DNA of 64,000 nucleotides from Symsagittifera roscoffensis. Its lineage: Eukaryota; Xenacoelomorpha; Acoela; Convolutidae. Under the pieces are notes generated by a model that made no database searches, was not told the DNA's origin, and worked only from the letters and a program-made list of their open reading frames with translations. Made by a program: the position numbers and the translations under genes. This document shows positions 33,570 through 46,111 of this stretch, piece after piece; the first letter of the stretch is position 1; each line of letters opens with the position of its first letter. Location of the stretch: the NCBI RefSeq assembly GCF_963678635.1, contig NC_087067.1:39574379-39638378 (forward strand), written 5' to 3'.

Positions 33570-34115
33570 TCAACGTTCAACCAGACCCGTGGCCCGATGC
33601 ATCCCTACAGACGAAAGAATCAATTGTATATTATGTTGTGTAAAAAATTGTCGAGTTGATTCAGCCTCAATTCCCGATCCTTGCTCGGTCCGTATCACCC
33701 GCGGTATAGCGTGGACTGTTATGTAATTTTCTACACATTGTTTTATAACCGCCACCGTTGTACGCGTTGTTATTTGAACCGGAGGGATTTTTGAGAAGTC
33801 ATCGACACAATTCAGTAAGTATTTATTCGCACCCCATGTGAAAGGCAATATACTCAAGAAATCGACTAGTATTTCTTGTTTAGCTTCCTTTGTCGGGTCC
33901 GAATTCGCAATGTCAGTACTGAAAATGACAAACTTTAAAATCTTACCGGATTTAATGCACTCTTTGCAATTTTTCGCGGTTATTTGAATCTTTCTATCCA
34001 TGTGTTGCCACCAGAAGTAACTGTTAGCTATAACACGCATCTTAAAGAGACCCACATTGCCTCTGTGTTGCCTCGGGGCTCGTAATTGAGGCGGAAACAT
34101 CAATTTGTCCTCCAT
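33570..34115 (-). pseudogene. Integrase of old gypsy element
   Basis: 181-codon open frame with the zinc-binding pattern H..H..C-x-x-C (QHRGN, WWQH, NCKEC), a first-Asp motif (LVDFLSILPF) and a VDDFSK strand. The second-Asp motif reads RTEQGSG where the family has SDNG, so the catalytic Asp is replaced. The Glu segment reads ATGLVER. It looks structurally complete but catalytically dead. Confidence 0.85.
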
Positions 34116-34799
34116 AAAAAAATGCCATTAGAGGTTTGGAGTTTGGAAGCTTAATTACAAGTAAAGGCCCTTAATTGAGGCGAATTTATTATTTTGTCCT
34201 CAATTAACAGGATGCCATTAGAGGTGTGGTGTTTTGAAGCGTAATTACAGAAGTAAGTTTCAAGATTCTGAATCGCCGTATAATCTTTGCTAGTGAAGCG
34301 TCAATAATGCTTTTAAGGATCTCATCAGCATTAGTCAAGATTCAGATGAACTCGGCATCAAAAAAACTCGAACAGGATTGATCGAACAGGATTGACGGGA
34401 ACATTTCCACCGGCATGGTGTGACATTCAGCCGAAGGCTGTCGAGAAGAGTTGGTACTATGAATGGTAATAAAAAGAATTTCCCTGGTGTGCGACCCCAG
34501 GTTATTTACAGTAATCGAATCTGAATTCTCGCTGTCTCCAAAAAGTCAACTTTTTGGCAACTTTTATATTTTTCTGCCGGGTAGTGATTTCTAACACAAA
34601 ATATGATCAAGTGACACTTTTAGAACGCGTCAAAAAAAAATTTTCGCTGTGCATTTTTTTTCGATTACGCAATTCCTGTTCAGATTTTGTTTTGTGCATG
34701 CCGTCATTTGCCTGTAAACGAATTTGGCCGTAGTCCTTTGCCGCCAGGCAATTAACCGGTTAATTGCCTTAACTTGCGCAACAACGATTTTATTATCCA

Positions 34800-35800
34800 A
34801 TTGCGAGACTTTCGTGGCCTCTCCGACTGGGTGGCGAGAAATGTAATCAAGCTACCCCATGTTCTGACTCGGGATATGTTCAACTTCACAATCAATCATG
34901 AGTAACCGGTCAACCGATTGAATTGATCGTGTTGTTTTCAGAATTTTTTTTTCAATGACAGACATGATTATAGCGCTTTGTGATCAGTAATTTTTTTGGG
35001 CCACAAACAAATAATTCTGCTCGTGAGTCACTGCCCACAAAGCAGCTGGCATTTCAAGCCAATTGATACTGCATTTCAACTCCGCTTCATTAAATAAACA
35101 AGAGACGTACGAAATAGGCTTCCAACCGTCTGAATAGAATTGTTACAGTGCAGTACCTAGGCAATGATGGTTTTATACAAACAATTTTAGTATAATTATC
35201 ACTGTTCCAAATGCGCTTTTATGGTTTTCTCACCATTCAAATAGTCTGTGCTTCTTTCTTCAATAGGTCGTTGAAGGGTTCTGTTGCGTTCGCCATTTTT
35301 GGAGTAAACCTAAAAAATTGGTTCTTTGAACCAATAAAAAAACTGATGTTCGAAATGTTTTCTGGTTTTTTCATACTGACTATCAAACCGGCTTCTCTCT
35401 CCACCGGTGCTGTACCTTTGTTTGATAGTTCAAACCCCAACCACTCGCTAACTTTTTCAAACTTAGTGCATTTACTCCACTTTACCGCAACATTTTTTTC
35501 ACTCAAAACCTGCAGCAGTTTTCTCACTTCACGCCAATGGCGCTCCGCCGACCCTCGCGTTGCTTTGGGGACGTCGTTCAAGTACACATGAACCCCCGGT
35601 ACATGCTCCACCAAGGAACCCATAACCATTCAAAACTCATTGGGCAGATCTCCTAACCCGTAGAATCCGGTCTTGAACCGGCACGATTATCAATCTTCGG
35701 TGCAATTACCTAATTTACAATATTCTCGTCTTGAAGCAACCCATTTATGGTTTCTTCTACTTTTGGCAACACATGTATAGGCACTTTTTCCCCCTAACTT
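34800..35800 (-). pseudogene. Reverse transcriptase and RNase H of old gypsy element
   Basis: A 130-codon frame (35629-35237) carries VHVYLNDV, the RT active-site box with Asn in place of the first Asp of YLDD, then a WLGFELSN block typical of the thumb side. Upstream, in broken frame, are ..IVN.VIAPKIDNR.. and FYGLGDLPNEF. RNase H-like text follows at about 35100-34800 (CLFNEAELKCSINWLEMPA and a DYISRHP tether). Frameshifts and stops separate all parts. Confidence 0.8.
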
Positions 35801-36329
35801 GAATTGGACATGACGGCTCGTGAAAGCGTGTTCTAACTTCGCAATTTTTCAACGCCCCTTTCCGTTTGAATAACTCTTTGAACTCCTTCAGTATGACTGT
35901 TCAAATAAATCGGTGAATAGTTTCTGATGGAACTCAGGAAGCCGTCTGTCCCCCTGCTAACGTCTTTTGGCGAACTTCGACGCCCAAGGCTGGCAGGAAA
36001 ATTTTTCCCTTAATAACCCGTTGATCCCCTCTGCGATAAAAAAAATTCGGCAATTTTTGCCACCCAGCCTTCCGATTCAATATACACAAAGATTTTGCCA
36101 ATTATTCTAATCACGTCGTCTGTCGCACTTTTGAAAATGCTCCTTATCTCCTCCGGCGAGGATTTAACACCAATCAATCGATCTCGAGTTTTAACTCATG
36201 TAGTTTCGTTTGCGAGATAAACGATAACGGGATGGCGCAATCGTCCTCGGAATCTTCCGTCTGTCATTGGTTTTGGCCAATTTCGGTTTCCATCATTTTC
36301 CTACTTTCTTTGCCACCCTTTTCCATAAT

Positions 36330-37300
36330 TTACTGATCACGAAACGCCAAATTCTTCTTCATCTTGTTCTGCCAACGTACGATTGACATTTCTTTCATAC
36401 TGTGTAAACTCGTATGTACCGTCGACTTGGTTGAACTATGATTTCTTACAAAACCTCGCGAAATGCCCGCGGCAACTGCAATTAATGCAAAATTTGTTTT
36501 TGCTTTCCATTGGTCCCTATGATTCGGCTTTAGGAAATTTCCACATTTGTGACTTTTGTCTAGCATTTGGTTCTTAACACCATTAACCGGTTTTCAATTA
36601 ACGTAGCTTCCCCTTTGGCACGAATAATTTGAACCAGCATTGTATGGTCGATTACCCTCAAATTAATTCTTACCGAATCTTGGCAATCTTCCACTAAATT
36701 TTTTGTACATAAGTTCACCCCTTTCTCGAACAACAGCAAAAGTTAATGCCTCAGCGGGACTCGACGTTTCCATGCACAATTGCTTTTTAACCTGTGCTTT
36801 TTTCATATTAAGTATGGAAACGTCACCACCAAGCGATTCTTCCCGATCGCCGAAGCCGCAGCCACAGCTGAGATCACTCAACGCCCCAAAGAACTGCTCC
36901 ATGCCCTTATTATCTGTTTAATTTTGTCCAAAAGATATGAATCCTTTCTTGGTAACATTCGGTTCTTTTTGAATCGTATCTGTTGAAAATTTCCACAATT
37001 CAATGAAAGTCATGTGCATAATCTTACAGTATCGATGTTTTTGATTGAAGTATATCTGTCCTTGTTCCTCCAATGACAAAAAAAACTTTGGTTTCAATCG
37101 CTTATCCGCGTCACCCCCAGTCGATCCTTTGAACGTTCTGCGTTCGTCTTCCGCCCGCCAATTTTCTTCATCCCACCATGCTGTTATTGCCGTTTCTCAC
37201 CTCCCGATCCGTTCTCTCCTGTTGGTCCTCTGTTTCAAGTGGCTTTTCCCCTGTCGGATAAGGATTATCGGGAAACTCATTATCTTGCAATAGATCCTCA
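36330..37300 (-). pseudogene. Gag of old gypsy element
   Basis: Includes a typical post-capsid segment (QLCMETSSPAEALTFAVVRE, 36902-36663). A CCHC zinc knuckle, CINCSCRGHFARFC, lies at 36489-36448 in a frame different from the neighbouring ORF (36566-36330). The gag ORF is interrupted several times. The part right of 36950 is AT/pyrimidine-mixed and poorly resolved. Confidence 0.8.
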
Positions 37301-37429
37301 ATATTGATTTCTTCCTTAGCGATAACTATCAGCTGGAAGCTCTGAATCCATTATTTCCCCAATACCGGGGCTCACTGCGATGAGCCAGCCCAAAAAATGT
37401 CCAAACCACAATAGGCCGAATCCGTAATT

Positions 37430-37439
37430 GACTTCGCCA
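37430..37439 (-). promoter_or_regulatory. Primer-binding site of old gypsy element
   Basis: In element orientation TGGCGAAGTC directly follows the LTR end (..GCACA|TGGCGAAG). It is complementary to a tRNA ending GACTTCGCCA, a different primer from that of the 17-kb element. Confidence 0.65.
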
Positions 37440-37644
37440 TGTGCAAGCATGCGTGAGCACTACTTCATAACCTAAGTGGATCGTAAAACGTAAAAGAAAC
37501 AACTTTAACTCAATACGGTACTCGCAGCCACTGGCTGTACTTACATTTCACCCTGTCTGTAACTTTGACCTCGTTAGTCATATAACGTTCCGTAATGTAT
37601 GAATATAATATAAACGTGTTATCTGAACTTAACTTGACCTCTAC
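37440..37644 (-). repeat. 5' LTR of the old gypsy element
   Basis: Partner of 31325-31529, clearly diverged with scattered substitutions and small indels. The boundary on the internal side is fixed by the primer site; the outer edge is approximate. Confidence 0.75.
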
Positions 37645-37899
37645 CTTATAAAATTCTCAATACAGTGACTGAAAATTTTCATAACAAATACTGAAGTTAA
37701 GAGTTTCAAATTCCCGATGTAAAAATCTGAATTGTAAAGAACTCTGGATTGTTTCGTATTTGTTTCGCGCTCATTTTTATTTTCACTGTTTTGTGTAAAC
37801 TGTTTTTTTTGTCTATGACGAACTATAGGAGGCCCCACAGCTTAATCAAGCAATTGATGTTAATCTGCCTTATAAAGCGGGAGATGTCACTATACTAGA

Positions 37900-40800
37900 C
37901 ATTCCAATAAATTGTACCTAACAAAACTTTCCACTCTTCGTTCTCGGACTGCACATTTTCAGCTAGGATATTGATATTATCAAAAGCTAACAGAAAGTTA
38001 GCAAACAAAAAGTTTCTTTGAGAATGATGCGTTCCAAGGCGTTCCAGCACGACGCGTTCCACGACAATTGAAGCAAAGTTGGTTTTCTTTTGCTAGCTAG
38101 ACTTTTTGATCTGACGATAGAGTTACAAATTTGGGCAGCGCCCTATATAAAGTTGCTCGTTATCAATTGGACACAATTCCTTCATTGTTACAAACATGTC
38201 GTCAAACTGACTATCTAATTTACTTCTGGGGTTAGTTTCCATGTAAGCTGATGCTCATAGTTGTTGGCACGTGTATTCTTTGTTTGAGTTTACGGTTATG
38301 CTAAGCCTTCAAGATTGAGGTGTCAAAGTTGTGCGCTTTGCAGTTTTTTAGCATTTATTGACAATAATGGTTTCAAATCTGAAAAATCATCCTAGCGCTT
38401 CACTTGAACAGAAAAAAATTTACGGACGATTGATGTATAGTTCTTTGCTTGCGACCAAAATTTGCTCAAGGTCTCAACTAAAATTTGTGCCTATTCAAAT
38501 TGGTCAAGGTGGTTGACGCATAACCTTTAAATGTTCTTAGTTCAAGTAGAAGTCAAATTTATTTATTTTGTGTACGAACTCCGGTAAATCAGCTAAGCAA
38601 GTAATGGATTTGACGCTTCTTAAAGCAATTCATTTGATGAATTTTCATATCGTGAATATCCTCGGGAAGGGCAAACTTTTCAGAATCAAGAGAAGTAGGG
38701 TTGCGTGTTCAGAAGTCGTAGTAAGGCCTAGAAAATTTTTCTTTTCAAGCAAAGGCAAGTTTCACTGTGAGCCTATTAGTTTTCCTGAGGTTTTCTTATG
38801 CAAGAACGCGCAATGCATCAGCACTAGCGAACGCCAAAGCTTGGTTGTCTCCAAAACTTCGTAACTCTCGCATTTCTCGTAGCGTAGTTTGGTCGCTTCT
38901 TTGCTGCATATGTGTTAAAATCGTTGTTTTTGTCAAATCTTGCTTGATTGTTAAACGAGACTCTCTCAGCTCCGCTACACTGAAATAGAATGTAAAAAAA
39001 GTAGTTATCAATTCAACTGTTCTGTTTCACAAGTTAGAGTGGCGCGGTGCTTGGCTGCCCAATTTGGGACTGCGCATTTGTTCATTGATTTGGATTTGTT
39101 AGCACGATGCGTTCCAAGGCAAGTAAAGCAAAGTAGTTTGTCTTTGGCTAGCTCAACAACTTGATCTGACGATAGTGTTTGAATATTGGGCAACGCTCTA
39201 TATAATGTTGCCCGTTATCAATTGGACACAATTCCTTCATTAATAAAAACTTGTCGTCAAACTGATTATCTGTGTAACTTCTTGGATTAGTTTCCATTTA
39301 AGGTGATGCTCATGGTTGCTGGAACTTGTATTCATTGTTTTAGCGTACGATTACGCTAATCATTCAAGATTGGTACATCAAGATTGTGGGTTTTGGAGTT
39401 TTTCAGAATTTAAAGACAAAATTGACTTCAAATCGGAAAAACAACTCAAACGCTTGACTTAAATAAAAACAATTTTACGGACCGACGGATGTATAGTTTT
39501 CAGCTTGCGACCAAAAATTGCTCAAGATCTAATGTCAGTTCGTTCCTGTTCAAGTTGGTCAAGGTAATTGACAAATAACCTTGAATATTCATTTGTTCAT
39601 TTAGAAGTCAAATTATTATGATTGTTTACAAACGCCGGACAATCGATGAGTTATTTTTATCATGAATATCATCGGGTAGGGCAATAAATCGGGACCAAAA
39701 AGAACAGAGTTTTGTGTTAAAAAAGAAGTAAGGTCTAGAAATCTTTTCTGTTCCAACAAAGGCAAGTTTCAATGTGGGCGTAGTAGTTTACCTAAAGCTG
39801 CTGTAATACGCAGGATCGCGCAATGCCATCAGTACTAGCAAACACCAAAACTTGGTTGTTTTCAAAACTTTGCATCTCCCGTAATTGTCTGCTCTGTAGT
39901 ATCGTAGTTTGGTTACATTTTTCTGGCACACCTAGTTAATTGGTTATTTTGTCGAATATCATTTGATGGTTGAACGAGAACCTCGCAGATTCCCAAACAC
40001 TGAACCAGAATGCAAAAAAAAGCAGTTATCAATGTTGCTGTTCTGTTTCACGATGGAGACTGGCGGCGCGGAGCTTGGCGCTCCAAATTGGGACTGCGCA
40101 TCTGTTAATTGATCCGGTAGTACGATGCATTCCCAGGCAACTAAAGCAAAATCATTTGATACGGTAATCTGATAGTGTTAGAAATTTGGGCAACGCCCTT
40201 TGCAAAGCTGCTTGTTATCAATTGGATACAAATGCTTCATTAATACAACCAAGTCGTCAAACTGACAGTCTGTATTACTTTTGCGATTAGTTTTCTTATC
40301 GGCTGATGCTCGTAGTTGCTGGAAGCTGTATTCGTTGTTTAAATTACTTCTATTTGTTTCATCCGATGCAAGCTCCAGGTTTTTACACGCCCTGGAATAG
40401 TTGTATAGCCAATCAGTTGATTTTCTTAACGTTGCATTTTCAAGACCGTGGATTATTTAGAATTCTTCCTATTTCGCCAATACTTCGATCGGTATTTTTG
40501 CGCGAGCGAGACCTAGAGAGATACTGTTGTTCAAAATCTGAAAAGTAGTTGTTCTTGAAACTGTGTGAAACTATTGTACGAATAAAGCTTACTTGATGAT
40601 AGCTTGAGGATCACTGTCTTCAACACTTTCCAAGTTATCCAGTTCTTTTCTAAAAGCTGTTACCACAAGCTAAGGAATACCACATTTTCAAAAAAAGTTC
40701 GTCTATAAAATAGTTGTACTGTGTAAAAATAGTTCCAAAGCTCTCTACAACATCTTTAGCTCTCCAAAGCAAAATGACTGCAAGTAGGTAGCTTTTTCCA

Positions 40801-41060
40801 CTGGTGTTAACTTTGGGTTGTTTCCTTTTGCCGTTTGGAAAAGCTCAAACCAGTCAATCCAGTCTAGTGGATTCCATTTGAAGTTCGGGAGCTTTATATC
40901 TGGCAGTATGAAGATTCTTCAGCTGCAGTTGATTGGGAGGTTATCGGAAACGAAATTCAGTAACTGGAGGTCTGCTTCACCAATGCGCTCGAATTGTGAA
41001 GAAGTTTTTGTCACATGTACTGATTTGTTGAAAGGGTGGCCAAAGTCTTGATACTCACAC
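37900..41060 (-). mobile_element. BEL/Pao gag relic with triplicated zinc-knuckle unit
   Basis: On the minus strand at about 40907-40740 the text LPDIKLPNFKWNPLDWIDWF, then LTPVEKATYLQSF, is the conserved gag block of BEL/Pao elements (DUF1759-type). Downstream three zinc-knuckle-like segments recur about 1 kb apart: FCFSCLGMHRT near 40130, LLCFTCLGTHRAN near 39130 (in a 61-codon ORF 39193-39008), and LCFNCRGTRRA near 38090. Flanking non-coding sequence repeats with them (for example the TTATCAATTGGA blocks near 38160, 39215 and 40215). No LTRs, RT or integrase seen, so this is a gag-only fragment later expanded in tandem. Confidence 0.75.
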
Positions 41061-41469
41061 TCAAGCTATGGAAACAATAAGGCTAGTGTTTCCTCCCATG
41101 GATTTGATTCTGTTGCAGTTAACTGTTTACTGAATCTTGTGTCGAAGAAGGGAACAGCGAGTAAAGGTAGCTGGACATTCTTTCGAAAACTAAATCTTGG
41201 TTCTCATTATGATGAGAAGCTAAGCCCAATTGTAGACCAATTGTTGTGTTTACGACAGAAGTGTAAGAAGCAAGCAACGTGTAGTTGTATTGCATAATTT
41301 AGCGGAAGGCAAAGTAATTTGTGCTAACAGTTGAAAAGGAGGTGTCCAAGCATGCTGTTGAAGTTGGAACACCGTAGACTCAGCAGTAAGCAGTTTTAGA
41401 AGTTCGTACGGGAGTAAAGGTTGCTGCTGATGTCGTCCAAACTGCTTTCTGCTGATTTGCGGCAATAAT

Positions 41470-42560
41470 CGTTTTAGATCCTTTTGTAAATTTTTTCATA
41501 TCTGCTCATCTGTTTGAGTAACGAATATTTTTTTTTGCATAGTTTAGAGTCCTATTGCAGTGTATTGTCAAAATCTGTTAGTGGACAAGGTGATATTTCA
41601 TCTGCGAGATCTTCTAGAAGCTTTATACACGCTTTTATTTCATTTGAGATAATTTTAACATCGCCAAGCTCCGTTTAATCTGATAACTTTTCACCAAGTT
41701 TTATACCCTCAAATGATGCGAAACGATAGTTCCACTTGTTGAGAGGAGACTGCTGATTTAATTTGTTGGACTTAATTTGTTTGATTGTTGGAAAGCTGTT
41801 TTAGTGGTGCGGCTAAGTTAATGAGTTGGGGGCGCTTAATCTAGAGTTTTTGACGTAGAGCGCGAAATCAGTAGCTGTCTCAGACGCGTGCGATTGTTTG
41901 ACGTTTAGTGGTTTTCTTACTCGTTGCAATTAATGCAAGCTGTCTGTAAATCCTGCTGGCATCACGCGCGTGCGTTATTCGAAAACGAAGTTCATAAGCA
42001 ATTAGGGAACTATAAATGTTGAACTTGTTAGAAGTCGAATATCAACTTTAACTATCATGCGCTGAAACTTGACCAAGGTTGCAGGTTTGTTCTTAGTTTG
42101 AAATGAGTAGATTCCCAGACCTCACGGGCTACTAATTTTGAAAAAATTTCGCCCTTGGTGTTATCTTGTTTTTGCACGGGTTTTACGGAAACTTCGGGAA
42201 AGTTTTATTAAATTGGTTAAAAAAGTGCATTTTCAAAGAAAACAAAAAAATTCTTGAAATATTTTTTCAATTTTTCTGTCTCAAATATACCCTACAGCGA
42301 AATTGTAGAGTAAAAACAATTTGACAATTAATTTCCTAAAGTTTTATGCAAACGAAATGATAGTGATCCATGCTGAAAATTTAGACAGAAAAGTATCACA
42401 GTTGTTCTGAAGTATGTTACGGAAACAAGCTACTGCATTTCTTACTAAATGTATTCCTATACTTTGTTGTCGAAATTTTTAAACATTGCTGTTTTGGCTA
42501 ATTCGGGCGCTAGACACTCTCCGTTTAATAATTAACCGGGCCGAGGATTTATAATGCGAC
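41470..42560. other. Intergenic, nothing recognised
   Basis: AT-rich stretch between the BEL/Pao relic and the minisatellite. There are no supportable ORFs or repeats. Confidence 0.5.
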
Positions 42561-43450
42561 TATTGCGACTCAAAATGGGTATGTTTGTGCGACCGAATTT
42601 TTCGCGCGACTTTGCGCGACCCAAATCAGATATTTTGCGACTTTGGGCGACCCAAAAAAAAGTATGTTGTGACCATTACAATTCAAAAGGAGTAAGTTGC
42701 GACATTGTGCGAACGAAGTAGTTTGCGCGGTTTTGCGCGATTTTGCGCGACCCAAAACAGTCATAATGCGACTTTGCGCAACTCAAAAACACTATTTTGC
42801 GATTTTGCGCGACAAAAGTTGTTTTGCGACTTTTCGCGGCCCGGGTCGATGTTTCCAATTGGTGTTTTGAACAACTCGATCCAGGCTCGATTTGTTTCAA
42901 CCCGACCCCAGGTTTCTATGTTTTGAATTTATTCGACCCAGGAAAGATATTTTGACCTAGTTTGACCAAAAAAACACTTGGGTTGAATTCGACTAAGAAT
43001 TTTATACGGCCGGGAAAAGTTTCAACTGAGCGAAACAATTTCGACTGTGATTGACGCAAGGTTTTTCTCTACCGAGAAACGTTTCGACCGGAAAAGGCCT
43101 TTTCGAATGTATTGATCTTTTCGAATTATGTTGATCTAGCTAACTGCACAGTAAAAAACACAAATATACCAGAATATTTTGCAATCTGCAGCTGTATTAC
43201 GCCTATGCAAGCGAAAAGCTCGGACAAAATTTCCAATACTTAAACTGCTCAAAACTTTTCATAATACGCGACCCAGGTTGCGACTTTGCGCGACCCATGT
43301 TGCGACTAATATTTGGCGCGACTCATTTTGCGACTTTGCGCAACCCATGTTGCGACTTTGCGCGACCCATGTTGCGACTTTGCGCGACCCATGTTGCGAT
43401 TTTGCGCGACCCATGTTGGGACTTTGTCATTTTTGGGACTTTGCGCGAAC
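42560..43450. repeat. GCGAC minisatellite (22-bp period) and degenerate flank
   Basis: At 43262-43450 a 22-bp unit, GCGACTTTGCGCGACCCATG plus TT, is repeated about eight times with little variation toward the centre. At 42560-42850 a looser version (GCGACTTTGCGCGACCCAAA and similar) recurs irregularly. Its CpG richness makes all frames look open here, so the ORFs across it are artefacts. Confidence 0.9.
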
Positions 43451-43499
43451 CCATTTTTAGCTATGTTGCCACTTTGCACGACCGATGTTGTAACTTTGT

Positions 43500-45000
43500 G
43501 TGACTCAAGCCTCTTGCGGGAAGATGGAATTTCGGTCGCAGAAAGTCCTCGGCGCGGGCACCAACTCAATTTTACCAATTCAAACCTTGCATCATAGTAC
43601 AACTTTATAACCTATCGTAATACATGGCATGGGAAAACCATACACGTAGCTGGTTTTTGAACGTCTGTCCAAGCAAAATTGAGCGGTTGGATTTTTCAGC
43701 TGTTCGATTTAAAAAGTCCTACAATTGGCAAAACGACGTTGGTACTCCATCTGTCCTTTTTTTTAACTCCAGAAAACTAAAGTGTCATTACTCCGTTTTA
43801 TTCATGCTACGCCATTAAATTCTGCCGTCAGTGATGTGCTAGCTCATGCTGCTTGCGAAAAAAAACGGTAATTTGCAAAGTGTTGATGGTACTTCTCAGA
43901 AATTAAACTGACGTTATAAAACTCAACTTAACTGTGTTTATGTAACGTCTATTTTTAAAACTCAATAACATTTGATAGCTACAGAGTTGCAATGGTCGGT
44001 GTTTCTCATGTGACGATTGTGTAAAAGCAACGTTTGTTTCAAAAATTTGCCTTCTACTGTTCTATAGTTACAAAAATATTATTCAAATTAAACTCACACT
44101 TTGAAGACGACTTATTTATAGGTAAGTAAATTTACATCCCACACCAAGTAAAAAGGTTCTATTTAGGATCAAAATTCAGATCTGAAATGGGTTAAATTAA
44201 CGCTTGGTTTTCTTTAATATTTGGTATCCCTAATTTCAGATCTGATCACGTTTTAATGAGTAAAAAAACTACAGATAGCTGATTTATTACGCTTATGAGT
44301 TTAGTGTAGGAGTTTAATGAGTAAAAAAACTACAGAGCTGATTTATTACGCTTATGTTTACTGAAAAAAAACTAGAGTGCTGATTTAAATTGACCGGACA
44401 TTACTAACATTTGAAACTTCGAACGCGTTTCTGTCAAATTGGGTTGAGATAAGACAAAAAAAATTTGGGAACAGGTGCAAGAATTGATTCTTTTGATATT
44501 TATTTTTTTCATCAATTAACTTCAGCGTAAATTTCAAGGTAAGTTCAGCGTAAATTTTGATTATCAAGAAAAAAGCCCCAAGACACTTTTCGGAAAAAAA
44601 CTTTCTTCGATAAATTCTAAAAATGCACTATATCACTTTTATTGAAAAATAAAGCAACTTTAAATGACTTGTCTGTTGTTTAATCTTAACACAATTTGAT
44701 AAGAAAACAAGTCCTGTAAATTTTTTGCAGCGTTTTTGCGAAACTTATAATATTTTCTGCAATAATCGCTGCATCCTTGATGTCTAAACATACTCACTTT
44801 CATACATTTTTGCAAATTGATAACTCTCTGTGAAATAACACAATAAGAATCCTCTCACCCCCACCATAAACTTACCCCGGGATTTTTCAGAGCCATGACA
44901 GTAATGATTCCCTAGGAAATCAGCGCCAAAACTTGAAAAAATGCTCACTCATTCTAGTAGCTTTAAAATGAGAGTATGAGTTTGTAAGCCCTTAACGTGA
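43500..45000. other. Intergenic, nothing recognised
   Basis: AT-rich. A short direct repeat near 44260-44350 (tgagtaaaaaaactacaga..gctgatttattacgcttatg) appears twice. No genes seen. Confidence 0.5.
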
Positions 45001-45012
45001 GTATATCTGAGA

Positions 45013-45073
45013 CTTGGTGGCGCAGAGGTAGCAAACATGTCTTCAAAGCTGATGGTTGTTGGACCCCGTAGTT
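45013..45073 (+). other. tRNA-derived (SINE-like) relic
   Basis: TGGCGCAGAGG at 45018-45028 resembles a pol III A box, and GGTTGTTGGACCC at 45054-45066 resembles a B box, at about tRNA spacing. There is no intact acceptor stem, so this is not a functional tRNA. Confidence 0.35.
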
Positions 45074-45639
45074 ATCTAATTTTGCCCATTTTGATAGAGT
45101 TTTATTGGCCGTTTCATCGCTGGAAATTAGTCAAAGTGGCAATAATCTATCAATAAAATTTGCTATTGTGGCAATGACATCGATAATTCATCGACCACGA
45201 TCGCTATTTTTTTAAAAGTTTTTTCCCGCTAATTTTCAATGTGAGCTCAACCCGGGAGGGCACATGCGACGAGAAAAATGTAATAATCGTAAGGTGAAAA
45301 AAGCGGCAATTAAAATTTTCTAAATTAAAAAACGTTTTCCGAAAAAAAGAAAAAGCCAGACACACTTTTGAAAATTTCAGACTAATTTTTGAAAAAAAAA
45401 ACGACAATTTCAATCCTTTATATCCGATTGAAAATGATTAAAAATAAATTTTATAGCGTTAAAAAGCATTATCATCCTCTTAAATTTCCTTATGAATTTT
45501 TTTTCTAGAGCTTATACAGACTTACTTTATACGGACTACATAAACATGATGGTTATCCCTGTAACTTCAATGTGTAAATATAGTTTTCTAGGGAAACATG
45601 CTCTGAAAAAATTGTATTTCGAATCTAACATTTTGAATT

Positions 45640-46111
45640 GAGAATTTTTTGTCTAAGTCTAATCTATTCTTGGTTAGTTCTAAGCTATTTTGTTCCTTAA
45701 GGTCTTAATCGAGACTTATGGTCGCACCAAATGAGTTGGGATGGGATTCCAGAGCTCATAGAGTAATTTCAGATAAGATACGCCGTCTGCTCGTCACGCT
45801 ATCTTATTTTCGGTCGGATAGATTCGTGCAACTTCTTAGTCTAATACCGATCTTAATATTACTCTTATATCTCTTAGTCTCAATAGATCTAGAGTATACT
45901 GGTTTTGTTACGAGTCGGTCTCTTGGAGAAAGCAACTAAGTTGTAAGTTAAATTCAAGATGCTCTGGTGCTGAAATTACAAGTAATTGCAGCACTTACAA
46001 ATAATTGGGTGGTTAGTTTGATGGAGTGTGATTGGTTAGTCTGTAATATTTTATAGGGATAAAATATCTAATTTATAACCAATGATAATATATAGTTGGG
46101 ATCAGGTTCCA
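45640..46111 (-). mobile_element. Diverged LTR plus leader fragment of the 17-kb family
   Basis: 45732-46111 matches the LTRs of the 17-kb element over its whole length but is only 380 bp and clearly diverged. To its left the primer site (45720-45729) and about 80 bp of leader are also similar, then similarity stops. It is therefore not a solo LTR but the 5' end of a truncated related element. Confidence 0.85.

Larger units (their letters stand above)
31325..37644 (-). mobile_element. Old Ty3/gypsy retrotransposon (6.3 kb)
   Basis: Bounded by diverged direct repeats at 31325-31529 and 37440-37644, both opening TGTGCAA followed by ATGCGTGAGCACTACTTC, which I take as LTRs of about 205 bp. A primer site sits immediately inside the right copy. 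On the minus strand the order is gag with zinc knuckle, RT, RNase H, integrase. Frames are heavily broken and catalytic residues have been lost, so the element is ancient compared with the 17-kb one. I see no clear target duplication. Confidence 0.85.

Noticed and set aside
43262-43602. Overlapping ORFs on both strands across the GCGAC repeat (for example 43179-43460 plus, 43602-43306 minus)
   Set aside because: Open only because the 22-bp unit lacks stops; the protein is a pure repeat of the unit.
45013-45073. Functional tRNA gene
   Set aside because: A- and B-box-like motifs are present but the cloverleaf stems do not pair.
45732-46111. Solo LTR formed by recombination
   Set aside because: Primer-binding site and leader are attached to it, which a solo LTR would lack.
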